From Sthenelais limicola (lineage: Eukaryota; Annelida; Polychaeta; Phyllodocida; Sigalionidae), in contig OW804095.1 in the NCBI GenBank assembly GCA_942159475.1, positions 151,394,808 through 151,458,807 on the forward strand: a DNA stretch of 64,000 bases. The letters run 5' to 3'. Made by a program: the position numbers and the translations under genes. Below are positions 60,001-64,000 of this stretch, piece after piece. The first letter of the stretch is position 1. The number at the start of each line of letters is the position of its first letter. Under the pieces are notes generated by a model. That model made no database searches. It saw nothing but the letters and a program-made list of their open reading frames with translations, and was not told the DNA's origin.

Positions 60001-62786
60001 ATGTAAACAACTAGTGAAATACACACTATGTATAAATCTAGATATGTTGTTTTCAGAGCAATGCGTGTATAATAATGTAACAACTTTTTGTTTGTTGGTT
60101 GGAATGGCTATGTCAATGGCTAAAATGTGTGTGTAGTGAACCTGTCACCACACCAATTGCAGTGAACCAGGCCTCACCCAAACTCAGGTTCTCCATCGCG
60201 ACATGGTAAAGTAAAACCAGACACAGTTCTGTTAGAATCACTGGTTAGAATCTTGGACGGCCCTGTGACACCAGCGGTGTGCAGTAGTCAGTCATCAATG
60301 CCACAGACATAAGGAAGCAGCATAAGCAAGCAGTATAAAAGGGTAGTACAAGAGTAACATGGCAAATGATCTAATGTATAAGACAGGTTACAACAGCAAT
60401 GTAGTACATCCAGATAAGAGGTATAACATACAATCTGTAGTAATTGTAATAGATATAACAGCAACCTGTAAAGCAGGAATAAGATGATACATAGACTTGG
60501 ATAAAACATAGGATATGATCCACATCTGGTAGAGTTAGTTGGTATAACCTACAAGCACTGGATAGGTAGGCGACCTGGTGTAGAATAGAGTTAACAATGA
60601 CAAGTCTGTGTCCACTCTAAATCTACTACATGTGTATGATTGTTAGATTGTGTACCTTCCTGATGATAACACCTTTAAAAATGTAAAGATCTTTATATGT
60701 TGAAGATATTCAAGTGGATATATCCGAGCAGTCACAAGATACAGCATTGGAATATGGAACCTTGACAGAGCCATCAGGTCTATATGGTGACCCACTAGCT
60801 CCACCCCCATCTTATGGGAGACACACAGACTATGCCAGGCCATCCACCCCACCATCACCTGTCTCTAGTTCTGGGCAAAATAATGAAGAGGCACCTCCTC
60901 CCTCTTATCAAGACTTTACTAGATCTGGAACAGGTCATGCTCCTGTTATTGAACTGGCGGTAAATAAATATGTTTTGTATTTTACTACATTACACCAACT
61001 GTATTCATATTTAAGTCCTCCAACCTAATTCACCATGAACTCCAAAGTTATTGCTGATATACATTTAATCCATTAATGTATGTTTTTGAATAAACCTTGA
61101 TCCAATAATATAATTCATATATGTATACATGCTTGCCCTTGTGGTTAAGAGATGTTTTACTTTACATATTGGGTGTTACATTTCTATATTTCAGCAGGAT
61201 AACTTCCCCAGACCATCCTCCCCAGCATCATCTATGTCTATGAGTTCTATTGATGAAGAGATGTTTCCTCGCCCTTCTCAAGGCTTTACTAGATCTGGGA
61301 CTGGTCATGCTCCTGGTATTGAGCTGCCGGTAAATAGATACATTTTGTTTTTCATTTTATTTTACCCTTGATACACTCAGCCCATTTATTGTTTAGCTGG
61401 TCAGTAACTTTAGTGATATTGCTCATGGGCAATACACGGTTAACCTAGTTCATAGTGTTTTCATTGGATAAAAAGGTCAGATTTCTGCTTGGAAACCATC
61501 ACATGTTTTACCATGCAAATTGTCAATCCAAGATAGTCTTTCACAGTCAAATCTTTGTATAATAAAATATCGTTGATAAGGATTAATCAAATATCAAATG
61601 ATTTAGATGAAGTAAAAGCCATTTTTTCACTTTGAGTGCGGAAAATGCTGGCTCCTGCTACAATGCATATTTTAATCGATATGTGCAATGTATGTTTTTC
61701 ATTAAACCTTGATCCAATAATATAACTCATATATGTATACATTGCTTGCTCTTGTGGTTAAGAGATGTTTTACTTTACATATTGGGTGTTACATTTACAT
61801 ATTTCAGCAGGATTACTTCCCCAGACCATCCTCCCCAGTATCATCTATGTCTATGAGTTCTATTGATGAAGAGATGCTTCCTCGCCCTTCTCAAGGCTTT
61901 ACTAAAGTAAGATATTTCTATTAAGTAGATGTCTCGATTTAACTAGTCTTCTGAGATACATATTTGATGAATTACATATGTAGTTCATGTGTTTTCCATA
62001 CTTTAAGTTGGGGTCGAAGACAACTCCTAGGTACTTAAAAATCGTCAACTACCTCAATAACTTGCTCATTCATTACAAATGGGTCTCCAAGATTGGAAAT
62101 ATCTTACATAACCATGAGGTGCATTATTAAATATCATAACTTTAGATTTCTTTGTATTGATTTCCAAGGAGTTGTCAGTTACCCATGAGAAGAACCTACT
62201 CAGATTTCTATTTACCAATGTCAGATCATTCTGGGTGTATAAAGGAGTGCAAATGACACAATCATCTGTATACAGAATCATTCTGCCATTTAAATTACAT
62301 TTTATGAGGTCCTTTTTGTATATAATAAATAGACATGGCCCCATGTTAAGAGATGTTTTACTTTACATATTGGGTGTTACATTAACATATTTCAGCAGGA
62401 TAACATACCCAGGCCATCCTCCCCAGCATCATCTATGTCTATGAGTTCTATTGATGAAGAGATGCTTCCTCGCTCTTATGATACTGTTACTAGATCTGGG
62501 ACAGGTCATGCTCCTGTTATTGAAATGCGGGTAAACAGATATATTCTGTATCTTACTACATTACACAAACTGTAGCTGTATTGATATTCAATTCCTCCAA
62601 TCTAAATTTACTATAAAATAAATTTACTCCAAAGTAATTGCAGATATTATAATTTTAATCCATATCTGTGAAGTATAATAATATATATATGTACACATGC
62701 TTGTCCTCGTGGTTTAGAGATCTTTTACTTTTTATATTTTGTGTCACATTTTTATATTTCAGCCACCGGCACACAGTGAAATTTAA
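57073..62786 (+). CDS. Alternative cassette C6: TM tail with expanded exons and decaying PPxY motifs
   Basis: Exons 57073-57390, 60706-60959, 61195-61329, 61808-61906, 62396-62530 and 62763-62786 stay in frame to a TAA stop. The phase-1 first exon encodes a TM span (YVTIIFFIFTGILVG) and a Cys-poorer juxtamembrane helix. Exon 2 has PPPSYGRH and PPPSYQDF. Three further phase-0 exons are duplicates of each other (each starting QDN or QDY and containing SSMSMSSIDEEM), but their PPxY sites have become FPRPSQ, LPRPSQ and LPRSYD. The terminal exon reads PPAHSEI, so its PPxY tyrosine is His, while the SEI end is kept. Predicted isoform with the shared ectodomain: 713 aa. Exon 61808-61906 is short because a LINE fragment interrupts it. 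Confidence 0.75.
57702..57862. repeat. Inverted repeat H in C6 intron 1
   Basis: Left arm AGTACCTAA, ATGTGGTACTCGGGCAC and TTTTGCACTGG pair with right arm CCAGTGCAAAA, GTGTCCCTCGTACCACAT and TTAGGTACT. Confidence 0.7.
59353..59880 (+). repeat. Repeat K, copy 3
   Basis: Starts ACTAGCAAAGTACCCGTCC, followed by about 250 bp of C/T-rich sequence, and ends CTTTATATATTAGATG. Confidence 0.65.
62000..62344 (-). mobile_element. LINE reverse-transcriptase fragment
   Basis: The minus-strand frame 62344-62066 reads GPCLFIIYKKDL, then ILYTDDCVI, then LEINTKKSKVMIFN. These match the reverse-transcriptase palm of non-LTR retrotransposons (GPLLFIIY-N-DL, YADD-type active site, LN-x-x-K-T/S-K). Only this piece of about 90 codons is present, with a stop after it, so it is a dead fragment. 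It sits inside duplicated cassette C6 sequence, between two C6 tail exons. Confidence 0.8.
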
Positions 62787-62889
62787 CATCTGAAGAGGCA
62801 GGGATCGTCAAGAGGATCTGAAAGCACTTTACATTGCCCCTACACATACTTATAAGGATACTTATTGATGGTTACATTCAATGCAGTTT

Positions 62890-63035
62890 GATAAACAATT
62901 ACATATCATGTGATAAACTAACAGTACCAAACATACTGTTAGATGCCTGTGGAAGAGTGATTACAACATTGTGTGATAAACAAACGGTACTAAACATACT
63001 GTTAGATGTCTGTGAGAAGAGTGGTTGTAACATTG
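62890..63035 (+). repeat. 63-bp minisatellite after C6 (about 2 copies)
   Basis: Same unit as after C4 and C5, with short deletions. Confidence 0.82.
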
Positions 63036-63099
63036 TTGTTTGTTTTAACAATTTTACTAGAAAACCCTTAAAAATAAAGTTCTCATGTTAAAATCATTA

Positions 63100-63360
63100 T
63101 AAAATCACTAGTTTTCTGCTGGTATGTACCAGAAACACACCTTTTTTGTCTTTTGTCTGGTTGTTGTTGCTACAGGGATTTTGTTGTATAAAAGTCCCCA
63201 TTTATATATCAGAGATCTGCCAAAATGCTTTCCTGCAGTGGCTTCGCTTATCATTGCGCATTTTCTCTTGGCTGTTTGACCTCAAATTGTTGTGTAAATA
63301 TATAACAGCAGCAGAATATTGATAAATTAAGAGCTATAAGTAATAATATGAGTAAATTTG
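63100..63360 (+). repeat. Dispersed repeat R3, copy 3
   Basis: Shares GGTTGTTGTTGCTACAGG, CTTTCCTGCAGTGGCTTCGC and ATATAACAGCAGCAGAATAT with copy 2. Confidence 0.6.
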
Positions 63361-64000
63361 GTAAAATGGCTAAATCTAGTGGCAGCTATAAAAACAGTTG
63401 ATTTTCTGGCACTGTGATGAGTTTTTTATTTCATGGACCAAATATGCAATATATTTGTTGAAATGTATATATAATTGTATTTGTCAGGCCACTACCTTTG
63501 GGCCACCATACATGTTGTGTTGGTTGCTGGGCAACAGCTCTCCTGCCTTTCGCAGGCTGTTGTGTCAGATCGTCGCATTTGCTCGGTAGCCATATTGGCA
63601 TATGCAAGGACAATTTTTTCTTTTGTTCTTTCTGTTTAGGGGCAAATAAAGTATCCCAACCTTGGTGCAGCACTTCAGACTTGTGTCTTCATTCGTCATC
63701 ATGATCTATAGCCTCTTCTGAGGAATAATAATTATATGTTCCAAAGTTTTTCTTAATAATGTAATTCTACAGCAATCAGGTCGACGTTTGTGGTTATAAT
63801 TGAGTTTGTGCAGATTGTGTCAATATCACATAATGAATATCTTGGTGAACCCTGATAATTTGAGTAAATGTCCATGTTCCATGGATTTTGTGAGGAAGAT
63901 ATAATGTTATTGAAATAATGATTATCACAAAATTCAAATCCATTCCAAATGTAGTCTCCCCTATATCAACATCATATATCAACCACTGTTAATCTGGTAT

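Larger units (their letters stand above)
57391..60705 (+). other. C6 intron 1
   Basis: Contains a foldback element (57702-57862), sequence shared with C4 and C5 intron 1 (57878-58060), a repeat-K copy with a long pyrimidine tract (59353-59880), and otherwise unassigned sequence. The pyrimidine tract makes long spurious open frames on both strands. Confidence 0.5.
62787..64000 (+). other. Right edge: post-C6 sequence
   Basis: Starts with the conserved 3' UTR-like sequence, about two copies of the 63-bp minisatellite (62890-63035) and repeat R3 (about 63100-63360). The last part (63770-63980) matches 45050-45260 of the post-C4 spacer. The duplicated unit therefore continues to the window end. 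Confidence 0.6.

Noticed and set aside
26739..62786. C2-C6 as independent short genes with their own starts
   Set aside because: Each begins with a phase-1 splice acceptor after a pyrimidine tract, with no suitable upstream ATG or signal-peptide exon found. Not fully excluded without transcript data.

Overview
Eukaryotic (metazoan) genomic DNA. It is AT-rich, with spliced genes using GT-AG introns, many small inverted-repeat (MITE-like) elements, minisatellites and LINE debris. The extracellular domain types (CUB, LDL-receptor class A) and the intron and repeat style suggest a marine invertebrate, perhaps a deuterostome. The species cannot be named from the sequence alone.

Layout. (1) Positions 23-2226, minus strand: a complete five-coding-exon gene for an AASDHPPT-type 4'-phosphopantetheinyl transferase (287 aa). 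(2) Positions 2269-4658: a divergent upstream region with a CpG-richer patch. (3) Positions 4659-18432, plus strand: a twelve-exon gene for a 690-aa single-pass membrane protein with signal peptide, two divergent CUB domains, an LDLa module, a transmembrane (TM) segment, a Cys-rich juxtamembrane region and a PPxY-bearing tail. (4) Positions 26739-62786, plus strand: at least five more complete TM / Cys-rich / PPxY-tail exon sets and one broken set, none preceded by its own ectodomain exons. Every TM exon has a phase-1 acceptor, matching the phase-1 donor after the LDLa exon at 12188. Every exon set reads open to its own stop.

The best reading is one gene with a shared CUB-CUB-LDLa ectodomain and a tandem series of alternative 3' cassettes. 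Each cassette would supply a different membrane anchor and a different set of PPxY (WW-domain/NEDD4-type) and PDZ ligands. Cassettes C1-C3 are divergent. C4-C6 and the broken copy are recent tandem duplicates that share introns, 3' UTR sequence and minisatellites. The array seems to run past the right edge. Alternative splicing is inferred from phase and layout; no transcript evidence is available here.

Repeats: eight copies of one ~240-bp palindromic MITE, two copies of a second, two copies of a ~350-bp element flanking the region of the broken cassette, several unique foldback elements, a 22-bp minisatellite found upstream of the recent cassette copies, a 63-bp minisatellite after the terminal exons, a 41-bp minisatellite at 21.3-21.8 kb, a LINE reverse-transcriptase fragment inside C6, and a ~1.09-kb terminal-inverted-repeat element nested in another repeat in C5.
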